NCBI RefSeq assembly: GCF_016862975.1 | Contig: NZ_BONZ01000071.1 | Span: 1-42,726, forward strand | DNA length: 42,726 nucleotides | Source of the DNA: Rugosimonospora africana | GTDB taxonomy: Bacteria; Actinomycetota; Actinomycetes; Mycobacteriales; Micromonosporaceae | Reading direction: 5' to 3' | Translations under genes and position numbers: made by a program | Part shown: positions 9,219 to 20,600 of the stretch, one piece after another | Numbering within the stretch: the first letter of the stretch is position 1 | How the letters are laid out: each line of letters starts with the position of its first letter | The notes under the pieces: generated by a model | Told to the model about the DNA's origin: nothing | The model's input: only the letters and a program-made list of their open reading frames with translations | Databases searched by the model: none

Positions 9219-9271
9219 CGACCAGTCTGGCTCGACGCGTCTGGCGCCGCGCCGCGACCCAGACCACCTCG
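9219..9271 (-). repeat. Dispersed hairpin repeat, copy 1 (inside the aspS leader)
   Basis: A ~53-bp unit of the same family as 22480-22531, 24509-24560 and 40351-40400. On the minus strand it reads GTGGTCTGGGTCG, then a GGCGCGGCGCC core, then CAGACGCGTCGAGCCAGAC and TGGTCG. It sits between the T-box antisequestrator and the SD of the AspRS gene and should form a strong RNA hairpin. Confidence 0.75.
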
Positions 9272-9292
9272 ACCCGAAACACGTCCCTTGGG

Positions 9293-9498
9293 GGTGTGGG
9301 CGAGAAGGGTGCCTCGCGGTGCCACCACACCTTCGCCGCCTCGTTTCCGGCGCCGCTCGCGCCCGGGTAAACCGGCGGCCTCATTGGCCGTGCCACGGCT
9401 CGGGAGTGTCTTCGCACACCGGCGCCACACCGCCTTCTCAGCTACGGCGGCTCTCTGTGCTGGCGCATCGGTGTGCTACTCGGTTCCGTCATCACCGT
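9293..9498 (-). promoter_or_regulatory. T-box riboswitch with Asp (GAC) specifier
   Basis: Read on the minus strand. Stem I base: ACGG (9498-9495) pairs CCGT (9398-9395), with K-turn-like strands TGATGAC and CGAG. The specifier loop has AGTA (9480-9477) opposite GAA (9413-9411), followed by the codon GAC (9410-9408) and A. Above it GCACACCG (9476-9469) pairs CGGTGTGC (9421-9414), with a distal hairpin CCGCC/GGCGG. The antiterminator-type element is GGTGTGG (9331-9325), bulge TGGCACC (9324-9318), GCGAG/CTCGC, then CCACACC (9299-9293). TGGC pairs with GCCA, the 3' end of a tRNA with discriminator G73, as in tRNA-Asp. CACACC can instead pair with GGTGTG of the SD (9217-9212), implying translational control of the AspRS gene. 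Confidence 0.85.
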
Positions 9499-9506
9499 TG
9501 CGCCGT

Positions 9507-9512
9507 ACGCTA
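9507..9512 (-). promoter_or_regulatory. Possible -10 box for the T-box/aspS transcript
   Basis: TAGCGT on the minus strand lies about 9-14 nt before the base of Stem I, so transcription would begin almost at the riboswitch. The -35 (around 9530-9535) is weak. Confidence 0.35.
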
Positions 9513-9622
9513 GACGCACAATCCGCGATCGCGCATTCGAAATTTGCCGTCGCCGATCCGGCCGGGACGTGACCTCCGTCGCGTAAGGACCGCTGACGAG
9601 GTCTTTGGAGGCCTTGTCGGCG

Positions 9623-9628
9623 TACTCT
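9623..9628 (+). promoter_or_regulatory. -10 box for leaderless lipA
   Basis: TACTCT lies 7 nt before the lipA GTG and no SD is found near it. The -35 is not convincing. Confidence 0.5.
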
Positions 9629-9635
9629 CGGCGTC

Positions 9636-10568
9636 GTGACCACTGTCGCTCCCGAGGGCCGCCGCCTGCTCCGGATCGAGGCCCGAAACGCCGAGACCCC
9701 CATCGAGCGCAAACCGCCGTGGATCAAGGTCAAAGCGAGCATGGGACCGCAGTTCACCCAGCTTCGCGGCCTGGTGCAGCGGGAGGGCCTGCACACCGTC
9801 TGCCAGGAAGCGGGCTGCCCCAACATCTACGAGTGTTGGGAGGATCGCGAGGCGACCTTCCTCATCGGCGGCGACCAGTGCACCCGGCGCTGTGACTTCT
9901 GCCAGATCGACACGGGCAAGCCGGCGGAGTTCGACGCCGATGAGCCGCGGCGGGTGGCCGAGTCGGTGGCGGCGATGGGCCTGCGGTACGCCACGGTCAC
10001 CGGGGTGGCCCGCGACGACCTGCCCGATGGCGGCGCCTGGCTGTACGCCGAGACGGTGCGCCAGATCCACGCGCTGCTGCCCGGCTGCGGCGTGGAGCTG
10101 CTGATCCCGGACTTCAACGATGAACCCGATCAGCTCGCCGAGGTGTTCGGCGCCCAGCCCGAGGTGCTGGCCCACAATGTGGAGACCGTCCCCCGGATCT
10201 TCCGCCGGATCCGCCCGGCCTTCCGGTACGAGCGGTCGCTGAACGTGATCACCGAGGCTCGCTCAGCCGGGCTGGTGACCAAGTCGAACCTGATCCTCGG
10301 CATGGGCGAGGAGCGGGCCGAGGTGACCCAGGCGCTGCACGACCTGTACGAGGCCGGCTGCGAGCTGTTGACCATCACCCAGTACCTGCGCCCCACCCCC
10401 CGCCACCACCCGGTCGAGCGCTGGGTGAAGCCGGAGGAGTTCGTGGAGCTGCGCGAGGAGGCGCTCGCGATCGGCTTCGCCGGGGTGATGTCCGGCCCGC
10501 TGGTCCGCTCGTCGTACCGCGCCGGGCGGCTCTACCAGCAGGCCATCGAGGCACGCGCGGCGCGCTGA
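9636..10568 (+). CDS. lipA: Lipoyl synthase LipA (radical SAM)
   Basis: 310 aa. It inserts two sulfurs into protein-bound octanoyl groups made by LipB. Both [4Fe-4S] sites are complete: the auxiliary cluster Cys56, Cys61 and Cys67 ([12 protein letters not shown]), and the radical-SAM cluster Cys82, Cys86 and Cys89 (CTRRCDFC). The C-terminal RSSY motif that supplies the serine ligand is present near residues 291-294. The start GTG 9636 follows a TACTCT box by 7 nt. It is separated from lipB by the Clp-N/HTH and AspRS genes on the other strand. DUF4191 follows after 69 bp. Confidence 0.96.
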   Translation: MTTVAPEGRRLLRIEARNAETPIERKPPWIKVKASMGPQFTQLRGLVQREGLHTVCQEAGCPNIYECWEDREATFLIGGDQCTRRCDFCQIDTGKPAEFDADEPRRVAESVAAMGLRYATVTGVARDDLPDGGAWLYAETVRQIHALLPGCGVELLIPDFNDEPDQLAEVFGAQPEVLAHNVETVPRIFRRIRPAFRYERSLNVITEARSAGLVTKSNLILGMGEERAEVTQALHDLYEAGCELLTITQYLRPTPRHHPVERWVKPEEFVELREEALAIGFAGVMSGPLVRSSYRAGRLYQQAIEARAAR

Positions 10569-10624
10569 CCCCCCTCCCGCGCGGGGCTCTGCGGTCCCGG
10601 CGGCCCGAGGTGGGCCCGGACCAC

Positions 10625-10630
10625 TAGACT
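10625..10630 (+). promoter_or_regulatory. -10 box for a leaderless DUF4191 gene
   Basis: TAGACT is 7 nt before the ATG at 10638, with no SD between them. Confidence 0.5.
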
Positions 10631-10637
10631 CTGCGCC

Positions 10638-11333
10638 ATGGCGAAGGCAGCAGAGCCGGAGAAGGTTGGGTTCTTCCAGCGACTCCGGCAGATCGGGATG
10701 GTCTTTTCGTTCACCGCCAAGCGCGACAAGTTGTTTGTCCCGCTGGTAGCGGTTGCGGTAGTTGTGCCGCTGGCCGCCGTGGGCGTCCTGATCGCGCTGG
10801 GCTTCAGCTGGATCTACCTGGCGCTCGGCGTGCTCGTGGCGCTGCTGGCCACGCTGATCGTGCTGAACTTCCGGTCGAACAAAGCGATGATGACCGAGGC
10901 CGAGGGGCAGCCGGGCGCGGCGGCCCAGATCGTCGAGACGATGCGCGGCGACTGGCGGGTGACTCCCGCGATCGCGTCGACCACCCAGTTCGACTTCGTG
11001 CACCTGGTGATCGGCCGACCCGGCGTGATTCTGCTGGCCGAGGGCAACCCGTCCCGGATTCGCGGCATGCTCGGGCAGGAGAAGCGCCGGCTCTCCAAGG
11101 TCATCGGTTCGACCGACCTGCACGACTTCGTGATCGGCAACGAAGAGGGTCAGATTCCGATCGCGAAGCTGCGCACCACCCTGATGAAGCTGCCGCGCAC
11201 CATCACCGGCAAAGAGGTCAACGCGCTGGAGACCCGGCTCAAGGCGCTGTCCGCACGGCCTCAGATGCCCCGCGGCGCCATCCCGAAGAACATGCGGCCG
11301 CAGAACATGCCGCGCGGCGGTCGCACCCGCTAA
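10638..11333 (+). CDS. DUF4191 membrane protein
   Basis: 231 aa. Two closely spaced hydrophobic helices (about residues 33-53 and 57-77) follow a short basic N-terminus, and a soluble domain containing [19 protein letters not shown] and [12 protein letters not shown]-like sequence faces the cytoplasm by the positive-inside rule. The tail is Arg/Met/Pro-rich. The family is widely conserved immediately downstream of lipA in actinobacteria, but its role is unknown to me. A TAGACT box 7 nt upstream suggests its own leaderless promoter in addition to read-through from lipA. A strong terminator follows. Confidence 0.85.
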   Translation: MAKAAEPEKVGFFQRLRQIGMVFSFTAKRDKLFVPLVAVAVVVPLAAVGVLIALGFSWIYLALGVLVALLATLIVLNFRSNKAMMTEAEGQPGAAAQIVETMRGDWRVTPAIASTTQFDFVHLVIGRPGVILLAEGNPSRIRGMLGQEKRRLSKVIGSTDLHDFVIGNEEGQIPIAKLRTTLMKLPRTITGKEVNALETRLKALSARPQMPRGAIPKNMRPQNMPRGGRTR

Positions 11334-11349
11334 CCCGCGCACAGCCCTC

Positions 11350-11395
11350 CGCCCCGGTGGCCCGCGCTCGACGGCGCGCGGCACCGGGGCGTTTT
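11350..11395 (+). terminator. Rho-independent terminator after the DUF4191 gene
   Basis: CGCCCCGGTG (11350-11359) and CACCGGGGCG (11382-11391) form a perfect 10-bp stem extended by GCCCGCGC/GCGCGCGG, and are followed by TTTT. Confidence 0.85.
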
Positions 11396-11401
11396 GGCCT
11401 A

Positions 11402-11449
11402 CTAGGGTTTCGGCTTCCTAGGGTTTCGGCTTTCTGGCGTTTCGGCCTA
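11402..11449. repeat. 16-bp tandem repeat reaching the RDD stop codon
   Basis: Three units with a 16-bp period (CTAGGGTTTCGGCTTC, then variants), plus the start of a fourth at 11450. The last full unit contains the stop codon of the minus-strand RDD gene. Confidence 0.7.
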
Positions 11450-11872
11450 CTGGGCCGGCGGCTCGGTCACGATCGTGCCGGCTGCCCGGTCGTGCAGGCC
11501 GCGGCGCCGCTCGTCCATGAACAGGATCGGGATGAGCAGGGCGAGCAGCACCGACCGGAGAAGGGTGCGGGGAATCCCGGGCGCTCCCCCGGTGGTGACC
11601 GACTCGCAGCGGATCCGAGTCAGTTTCATGCCCGGGGTCTGCGCGAAGAGGCCGACGAAGAACGTGTATTCGACGATCAGCACGACGAGCGGCGCCCATG
11701 CCTGACTCACGGACCCGACGAACAACCGGGACACGAGCAGGCAGAGAATCCAGTCGATCATGAGTGCGGCAAAGCGCCGGCCCAGGCCCGCCGGCTCCAT
11801 CGCCGTACCGGCTGGTTGCGCGCCGGTCGGCACGCTAGGGTACGAACCTGGTCTTGTCGAGCGCTGAGCCAT
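11447..11872 (-). CDS. RDD-family membrane protein
   Basis: 141 aa. The RDD domain shows the N-terminal Arg and Asp signature ([15 protein letters not shown]), a second helix ([17 protein letters not shown]), the motif [11 protein letters not shown] and a third helix ([16 protein letters not shown]) followed by [11 protein letters not shown]. Function is not established; some RDD proteins are proposed ion exchangers. I place the start at ATG 11872 (MAQRST), because the longer frame to 12001 lacks RDD similarity and a TACGCT box (11885-11880) lies 7 nt upstream. It is divergent from glnA. Confidence 0.8.
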   Translation of the reverse strand: MAQRSTRPGSYPSVPTGAQPAGTAMEPAGLGRRFAALMIDWILCLLVSRLFVGSVSQAWAPLVVLIVEYTFFVGLFAQTPGMKLTRIRCESVTTGGAPGIPRTLLRSVLLALLIPILFMDERRRGLHDRAAGTIVTEPPAQ

Positions 11873-11879
11873 GCCGCAA

Positions 11880-11885
11880 AGCGTA
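11880..11885 (-). promoter_or_regulatory. -10 box for the leaderless RDD gene
   Basis: On the minus strand TACGCT is followed by 7 nt and the ATG at 11872. Confidence 0.45.
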
Positions 11886-12052
11886 GTCGCCCAACCTGGC
11901 CAATCGGCAGCGCATGGCCTGCGCCACACCCGGGCGGCCGTAACATGGTGGAAACATTCGAGACATGCTCGGGCAATCCCGTAGTCATAGCGTCGCGACA
12001 ACTATCCAGCGCTGCCGCTGCTGACCCACCTGTGGCTGACCAGGAGGACGTG

Positions 12053-13477
12053 TTGTTCGCCAATTCCGAGGAGCTCCTTCGGTACATCAGAGACGAAGGC
12101 GTGAAGTTTGTCGATGTCCGGTTCTGCGACCTGCCGGGTGTCATGCAGCATTTCACCGTGCCCGTCGAATCGTTTGACGACAAGGTGTTCACCGAGGGCC
12201 TCGCCTTCGACGGCTCGTCCATCCGCGGGTTCCAGCAGATCCACGAGTCCGACATGTTGCTGCTGCCGGACGTCGCCACGGCGTTCGTCGACCCGTTCCG
12301 CGTCGAGAAGACGGTGGCGCTGAACTTCTTCATCCACGACCCGTTCACCCGCGAGGCGTACAGCCGCGACCCGCGCAACGTCGCCAAGAAGGCGGAGACG
12401 TATCTCGCCGCGAGCGGGATCGCGGACACCGCGTACTTCGGGCCGGAGGCCGAGTTCTACATCTTCGACTCGATTCGGCACGAGACCTCGGCGCAGCACG
12501 GCTTCTACTACATCGACTCGATCGAGGGCTGGTGGAACAGCGGGGCCCAGGAGCCGGGCGGCAACCGCGGCTACAAGACCGCGTACAAGGGTGGCTACTT
12601 CCCGGTACCGCCGGTCGACCACTACGCCGACCTCCGTGACGCGATCGTCGGGCGGCTCATCGGCGCCGGCTTCACCGTGGAGCGGGCGCACCACGAGGTG
12701 GGCACCGCCGGCCAGGCCGAGATCAACTACAAGTTCTCCACGCTGCTGCACGCGGGCGACCAGCTGCAGCTGTTCAAGTACATCGTGAAGAACGAGGCGT
12801 GGGCCGCGGGCAAGACGGCGACCTTCATGCCCAAGCCGCTGTTCGGTGACAACGGTTCCGGCATGCACACCCACCAGAGCCTGTGGGCCGGCGGCGAGCC
12901 GCTGTTCTACGACGAGACCGGCTACGCCGGCCTGTCGGACAACGCCCGCTGGTACATCGGCGGTCTGCTGCACCACGCGCCGTCGCTGCTGGCGTTCACC
13001 AACCCGACCGTCAACTCGTACCGCCGGCTGGTGCCCGGCTTCGAGGCGCCGGTCAACCTGGTCTACTCGCAGCGCAACCGCTCGGCCTGCACCCGCATCC
13101 CGGTCACCGGGACGAACGCGAAGGCCAAGCGCATCGAGTTCCGGGTGCCGGACCCGTCGTCGAACCCGTACCTGGCTTTCGCGGCGATGCTGATGGCCGG
13201 CCTGGACGGCATCAAGAACAAGGTTGAGCCGCCGGAGCCGATCGACAAGGACCTGTACGACCTGCCGCCGGACGAGTTCGCGAACGTCACTCAGGTGCCG
13301 GGCTCGCTGGAGAAGGTGCTGGAGTCGCTGGAGGCGGACAACGGGTACCTCCAGGAGGGTGGCGTGTTCACCGAGGACCTGATCTCGACCTGGGTCGACT
13401 ACAAGCGGACCAACGAGATCGACCCGGTCCGGCTGCGCCCGACCCCGCACGAGTTCGCGATGTACTACGACGTCTGA
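12053..13477 (+). CDS. glnA: Glutamine synthetase type I (beta subgroup)
   Basis: 474 aa. ATP-dependent ligation of ammonia to glutamate. The chain matches GlnA1 from end to end: [11 protein letters not shown] start, [23 protein letters not shown] (metal site), the histidine-containing [18 protein letters not shown] and the adenylylation loop [10 protein letters not shown] with Tyr402. The adenylylating enzyme GlnE is encoded at 17674-20703. I chose TTG 12053, which has AGGAGG at 5 nt and gives the usual MFANSEE start. GTG 12050 is too close to the SD, and the 706-aa open frame upstream is fortuitous. A hairpin follows at 13501. Confidence 0.95.
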   Translation: MFANSEELLRYIRDEGVKFVDVRFCDLPGVMQHFTVPVESFDDKVFTEGLAFDGSSIRGFQQIHESDMLLLPDVATAFVDPFRVEKTVALNFFIHDPFTREAYSRDPRNVAKKAETYLAASGIADTAYFGPEAEFYIFDSIRHETSAQHGFYYIDSIEGWWNSGAQEPGGNRGYKTAYKGGYFPVPPVDHYADLRDAIVGRLIGAGFTVERAHHEVGTAGQAEINYKFSTLLHAGDQLQLFKYIVKNEAWAAGKTATFMPKPLFGDNGSGMHTHQSLWAGGEPLFYDETGYAGLSDNARWYIGGLLHHAPSLLAFTNPTVNSYRRLVPGFEAPVNLVYSQRNRSACTRIPVTGTNAKAKRIEFRVPDPSSNPYLAFAAMLMAGLDGIKNKVEPPEPIDKDLYDLPPDEFANVTQVPGSLEKVLESLEADNGYLQEGGVFTEDLISTWVDYKRTNEIDPVRLRPTPHEFAMYYDV

Positions 13478-13500
13478 TCCGCACTCGGATTCACTGCGCG

Positions 13501-13541
13501 ACGGCGGTCACGCCCGGCTCCCAAGCCGGCGTGGCCGCCGT
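13501..13541 (+). terminator. Hairpin terminator after glnA
   Basis: Long GC-rich inverted repeat: 13501-13519 (ACGGCGGTCACGCCCGGCT) with 13524-13541, one bulge and one G-U pair. There is no U tract. It lies between the convergent glnA and DoxX genes. Confidence 0.65.
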
Positions 13542-13639
13542 TCACATACGGGCGGAGTCCTCGGATTCGACCTCGCTCACGATACGTTGCCGGCCTTCGC
13601 GGCGCCGTTCCCGTGGGCTGCGCCAGCCGCGAACCGCAC

Positions 13640-13990
13640 TCAGCGGGCCGCCAGGCCGAGCGCCAGGGCGCCGATCACCGGGGCCACGTACATCAGCGGG
13701 AACGGGATGTGCGAGTACGAGCGCGCCCGTACCACGGTGATGACCGCCCCGGTGAAGTACAGCACCAGACCGATCGCGGCCAGCACCCCGATGACCGGCA
13801 CGGCCAGGCCCACCAGGAGACCGACCGACCCCGCTGCCTTGGCCGTGCCCAGCCAGGGCCACCAGGAACGGGGTACGCCGTAGTCGGCCAGGGGCTTCAC
13901 GACCCACTGCGCGCGGGCGAACACCGAGACGGCCGAGAAGCCGACCCAGACGGCGGCGACCACGGTGACGACGATGGCGGCGGTAGACAT
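13640..13990 (-). CDS. DoxX-like small membrane protein
   Basis: 116 aa, four predicted helices: an N-terminal AAIVVTVVAAVWVGFSAVSVF, two in the middle (AAGSVGLLVGLAV, VIGVLAAIGLVLYFTGAVITVV) and a last one near the C-terminus (YVAPVIGALALGLAA). The loop GVPRSWWPWLGTAKAAG is typical of DoxX/DUF6069-like proteins. Function is unknown; relatives are linked to quinone or redox processes. ATG 13990 has GAGGAG at 8 nt and is preferred to ATG 13996, where the spacing is only 2 nt. It lies downstream of the second RDD gene on the same strand and may share its transcript. Confidence 0.75.
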   Translation of the reverse strand: MSTAAIVVTVVAAVWVGFSAVSVFARAQWVVKPLADYGVPRSWWPWLGTAKAAGSVGLLVGLAVPVIGVLAAIGLVLYFTGAVITVVRARSYSHIPFPLMYVAPVIGALALGLAAR

Positions 13991-14126
13991 GTTCATTGCT
14001 CCTCAGCTTGCGGCGAACGCCGCTTCGGGCTGGCCCTGCGGCGTGTGGTGAGTTCGTCGCTGGGCTGACCCGCCGCATCGGACAGATGTGACCGGGCGAG
14101 GAGTCGTTGTGATCACGGCCACCGGG

Positions 14127-14837
14127 TCACGGAGCCTGCTTCACCACCACGGTCCCCGCGACCTTGTCGTGCAGGCACTGCTTGAACGGCTGGTCCCACA
14201 GCTGCCACAGCCCGTCGATCCAGGCGAAGAGGCCAACGATGATGCCCACCACCCAACCGATCAGCCATCGCTTGGCGGCCACTCCCCGGGTCATCGGCGC
14301 ACCCGGGTCGAGGCAGACGACCCGCAGTTTCATGGCGCGTTTCCCGACGGTCTGGCCGCTGCGGTACATCATCTCGACCTGGTACACGTATGCCGCGGCC
14401 ACGCCGAGAAGCAGGAGCGCGCCGTCGACGGCGAAGAACAGCCCGTAGAACGACAACACGTTCCCGGTATCCAGGGTGCCGTCGGCGTTGAGTCGGAGAT
14501 TGTGCATCGACGACATCAGAACGATGATCATCGCGGGAACGGCGACGACGAGGAGCGCGCCACCGATGATCGCGGAGTCGATGAGGTACGCGAGCAGGCG
14601 GTCACCGAAGCTGGCGAGCGGCTGGCCGTTGGGCGCGATGCCGGGCGGAAGGACCGGCCCGCCCAGCGGGTACCCAGGCGGCGGGTAACCGTATCCGGGC
14701 GGTGGGTAACCGGGCATCGGGCTCGGTGGGGGCGGCAGATAACCGGCCTGCGGCACCGTCGGGCGGTTGGGTGGCGGAGGGAATCCCGGCGCGGGACGGG
14801 GCTCGCCCGACCCCGCTGGCGGCTCGGACTGGGTCAT
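14127..14837 (-). CDS. RDD-family protein with Pro/Gly-rich N-terminus
   Basis: 236 aa. About 75 residues of Pro/Gly/Tyr-rich cytoplasmic tail (GYPPPGYGYPPPGY-type repeats) precede an RDD domain: SFGDRLLAYLIDSAIIGG, a long second helix (FFAVDGALLLLGVAAAYVYQ), RSGQTVGKRAMKLRVV and a third helix (WLIGWVVGIIVGLFAWI) with CLHDKVAGTVVV. The Pro-rich tail is common in actinobacterial RDD proteins and is probably disordered. ATG 14837 is 6 nt from CAGAAT, a possible -10. It is divergent from the penicillin-acylase gene. Confidence 0.82.
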   Translation of the reverse strand: MTQSEPPAGSGEPRPAPGFPPPPNRPTVPQAGYLPPPPSPMPGYPPPGYGYPPPGYPLGGPVLPPGIAPNGQPLASFGDRLLAYLIDSAIIGGALLVVAVPAMIIVLMSSMHNLRLNADGTLDTGNVLSFYGLFFAVDGALLLLGVAAAYVYQVEMMYRSGQTVGKRAMKLRVVCLDPGAPMTRGVAAKRWLIGWVVGIIVGLFAWIDGLWQLWDQPFKQCLHDKVAGTVVVKQAP

Positions 14838-14920
14838 GGCTGAATTCTGGCCTACGCCCGCAGCGGTTGCGCGCCCACAATCCGGGCACCGGCTGTCACC
14901 ACTGACGCACCGGACCGTCC

Positions 14921-14969
14921 TTGACGGCTATACGGTCTATATGGACTATCGATCAACTCAGACTAGGAT
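14921..14969 (+). promoter_or_regulatory. Promoter region of the penicillin-acylase-like gene
   Basis: TTGACG (14921) with GACTAT 17 nt later (14944) is one candidate. TAGGAT (14964-14969), 8 nt before the GTG, is a second and would give a leaderless mRNA. The local AT content is higher than the surroundings. Confidence 0.45.
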
Positions 14970-14977
14970 CGCTGGTC

Positions 14978-17668
<2,691 letters not shown>

Positions 17669-17673
17669 CGAGC

Positions 17674-20600
17674 TCAACTTGTGTTGAAAACCCGCTCGAA
17701 GACCTGACGCGCCCGGCGGGCGGCGCGCAGGTAGTCGTCGACGAACTCGCCGGTGTCGCCGCCCCCCAGCATGGCGACCACGCCGGCCAACTCCGGTCCG
17801 TGGCGCGGCAACTGGTCGGAGGGCCGGCCGCGGACCAGCATCAGCGCGTTGCGTACCCGTGAGGCGGAGCGCCACGCGACGGCCAGCGCGCTGGCGTCCG
17901 CACCGTCGATCAGCTCCGCCCGGCGGGCCGCCTCCAGCGCCGGCAGCGTACGCGTGGTACGCAGCTGTGGCACCGTGTCGCCGTACCGCAGTTGGAGCAG
18001 CTGCACCGTCCACTCGACGTCGGCGAGCCCGCCCCGGCCGAGCTTCGCGTGGGTGGCCGGATCCGAGCCGCGCGGCAGCCGCTCGTTGTCCACCCGGGCC
18101 TTGATCCGGCGAATCTCCATCACCTGCTCGCGGGACAGTCCGCCGGCCGGGTACCGGACCTGGCCGGCCAGCGCGAGGAACCGCTCCCCCAGCTCGGTGT
18201 CGCCGGCCACGAACCTGGCCCGCAGCAATGCCTGCGCCTCCCAGACGCGCGACCACCGGGCGTAGTACTGGGCGTACGCGGCGAGGCTGCGCACCAGCGG
18301 ACCCTGCCGCCCCTCCGGGCGCAGGTCGGCGTCGATGCCGAGCGGTGGATCGGGTGCGGGGGCGGCGAGCAGGGTACGCAACTCCTCGGCGATGGCGAGC
18401 GCCCGGCCGCTGGCCTCGTCGTCACGCGTACCGGGCGGCGGCTCGTACACGAACAGCACGTCGGCGTCGGACGGGTAGCTCATCTCGTACCCGCCGAGCC
18501 TTCCCATGCCGATGATGGCGAACGGCAGCCCGGCGCGGTTGGTGACGGCCAGCGCCGCGGTCAGCGTCGCGTCGGCCACGTCGGCCAGGGCGGTGCCGAC
18601 CGCGTCGATGTCCAGCCGGCCGAGCAGGTCGGCGCAGGCGATCCGGAACAGTTCCCGGCGACGTAAGGCTCGGATCGCCGCGATCGCGGCGGCCGGGTCG
18701 TCGTGCCGGGCGCCCGCCGAGACGAATCCTTCGAGCAGCCGCCCGCGGTCGCGTGGCGTCAGCTCCGAGTCGTCGGCGAGCAGCCGCAGCGCCTCGGGGT
18801 CGCGGCTGAGCAGTTCGGTCACGTACCGGGACAGGCCGAGCAGCCGGGCCAGCCGCAGCGCGACCGGTCCCTCGTCGCGCAGCAGCCGCAGGTACCACGG
18901 GGTGGCGCCGAGCTTCTCGGACACCTGCCGGTACGCCAGCAGGCCACGGTCCGGCTCCGGGGCGTCGGCGAACGCCGACAGCAGCACGGGCAGCAGTTGC
19001 CGCTGGATGGCGGCGGTGCGGGAGACACCACCGATGAGCGCCTGAATGTGACGCAGGGCTCCGGCCGGCTCGGCGAAGCCGAGAACCTCCAGGCGCGCCC
19101 GGGCGGCGTCCGGGGTCAGTCGCAGGTCGTCGCTGGGTACCCGCGCCACGGCCTCCAGCAGCGGCCGGTACAGCAGCTTGGCGTGCAGCCGCCGTACCTC
19201 GGCCGCGTGCGCTACCCAGTCGGCGCGGAACCCCTCCACGGCGTCGCGTTCCTTGGTGCCGTGGTATCCCATCGCGTGCGCCAGCCAGCGCAGCGCACCG
19301 GGATCCGCCGGTACCGTGTGGGTGCGCCGCAGCTTCTGCAACTGCAACCGGTGCTCGACGGTTCGCAGGAACTGGTACGCCCGGTCCAGCGCCTCACCGT
19401 CGGCCCGTCCCACGTACCCGCCCGCGGTCAGCTCCCGCAGTCCATCCAATGTAGACGGTGAATGCAACGCCTCGTCCGCCCGGCCGTGAACCAGTTGCAG
19501 CAACTGCACCGCGAACTCGATGTCGCGCAGCCCGCCCGGACCGCGCTTGATCTCCCGGTCCCGTTCCGCGGCCGGTATCGCGTCGGTGATCCGGCGCCGC
19601 ATGGCCCGGATGTCGGTCACCGCCTCGGGCCGCTCGGCCGCCCGCCAGATCAGCGGCTGGAGTTCGGCGAGCCACCGGGCCCCCAGCGCCAGGTCCCCGG
19701 CCGCCGGCCGGGCCTTCAGCAGTGCCTGGAACTCCCAGGTGCGCGCCCACTTCCGGTAGTAGCTCAGGTGGCTGGCCAGCGTCCGTACCAGCGGCCCGTG
19801 GTTGCCCTCCGGACGCAGCGCGGCGTCGACCGGCCAGGCGACCTGCCCGCAGATCTCGATGAGCCGGGCGGCGATCGCGGTGGCGGGCGCCAGGTCCTCG
19901 TCGTCGGCGGCCACGAAGATGACGTCGACGTCGGAAACGTAGTTGAGTTCCCGGCCGCCGCACTTGCCCATCGCGATGACCGCGAGCGGGATGCCGGCGG
20001 GCGTGTCCGCCGCCGCGCCACGACCCAGGTTTCTCGTAGCGAGCGCGAAGGCGGCGGACAGGGTGGCGTCGGCCAACGCGGACAGCGCGGTCATCGTCTG
20101 TTCCAGGTCCAGCGCGCCGGTCAGGTCGCCGGCCGCGATGCGCAGCAGACTGCGCCGGTACGCCATGCGCAGCCGCGGGACGGTGTCGCCCGCGCGGCCG
20201 CCAGCGGCGCCGAGGGACGAGGCGTCGCGGTCAAGCGGCCGCTCCTGAGGATTCGGGAAGCTCAGCGCGTACCCACTGGGCGACTTCAGCGTGCGCCACT
20301 CCCCCGGGTTGGCCACCAGGTGGTCGCCCAGCGTGTCGCTCGCGCCGAGCACGGCGATCAGCCGGTCGCGCAGGCTTGCGTTGGTTCGCAGGCTGGCCAG
20401 CAGACCCGGGCCGGCGGTCCCGGCCTGGCCACCGTCGTCGCCGGGCGCCCCCGGCGCGGCGGCCCGCTCGGCCTCCTCAAGCCGGCAGAGCTGGCGCAGG
20501 GCCAGATCCGGATCGGCTGCCCGGGACAGCGCCGCCAGCACCGCGTCGGCGCCCTGGTCGGCAGGCTGCTGCCGCTGTTCGTCCCACAGCCGCAGCTGCT

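Noticed and set aside
9219-9271. Intrinsic terminator of the T-box
   Set aside because: The hairpin is a copy of a dispersed repeat and lacks a U tract; the SD complementarity favours a translational mechanism.
11357-12052. Upstream in-frame extension giving a 706-aa glutamine synthetase
   Set aside because: It crosses the terminator, the minus-strand RDD gene and its promoter. TTG 12053 has a good SD and gives the normal GlnA N-terminus.
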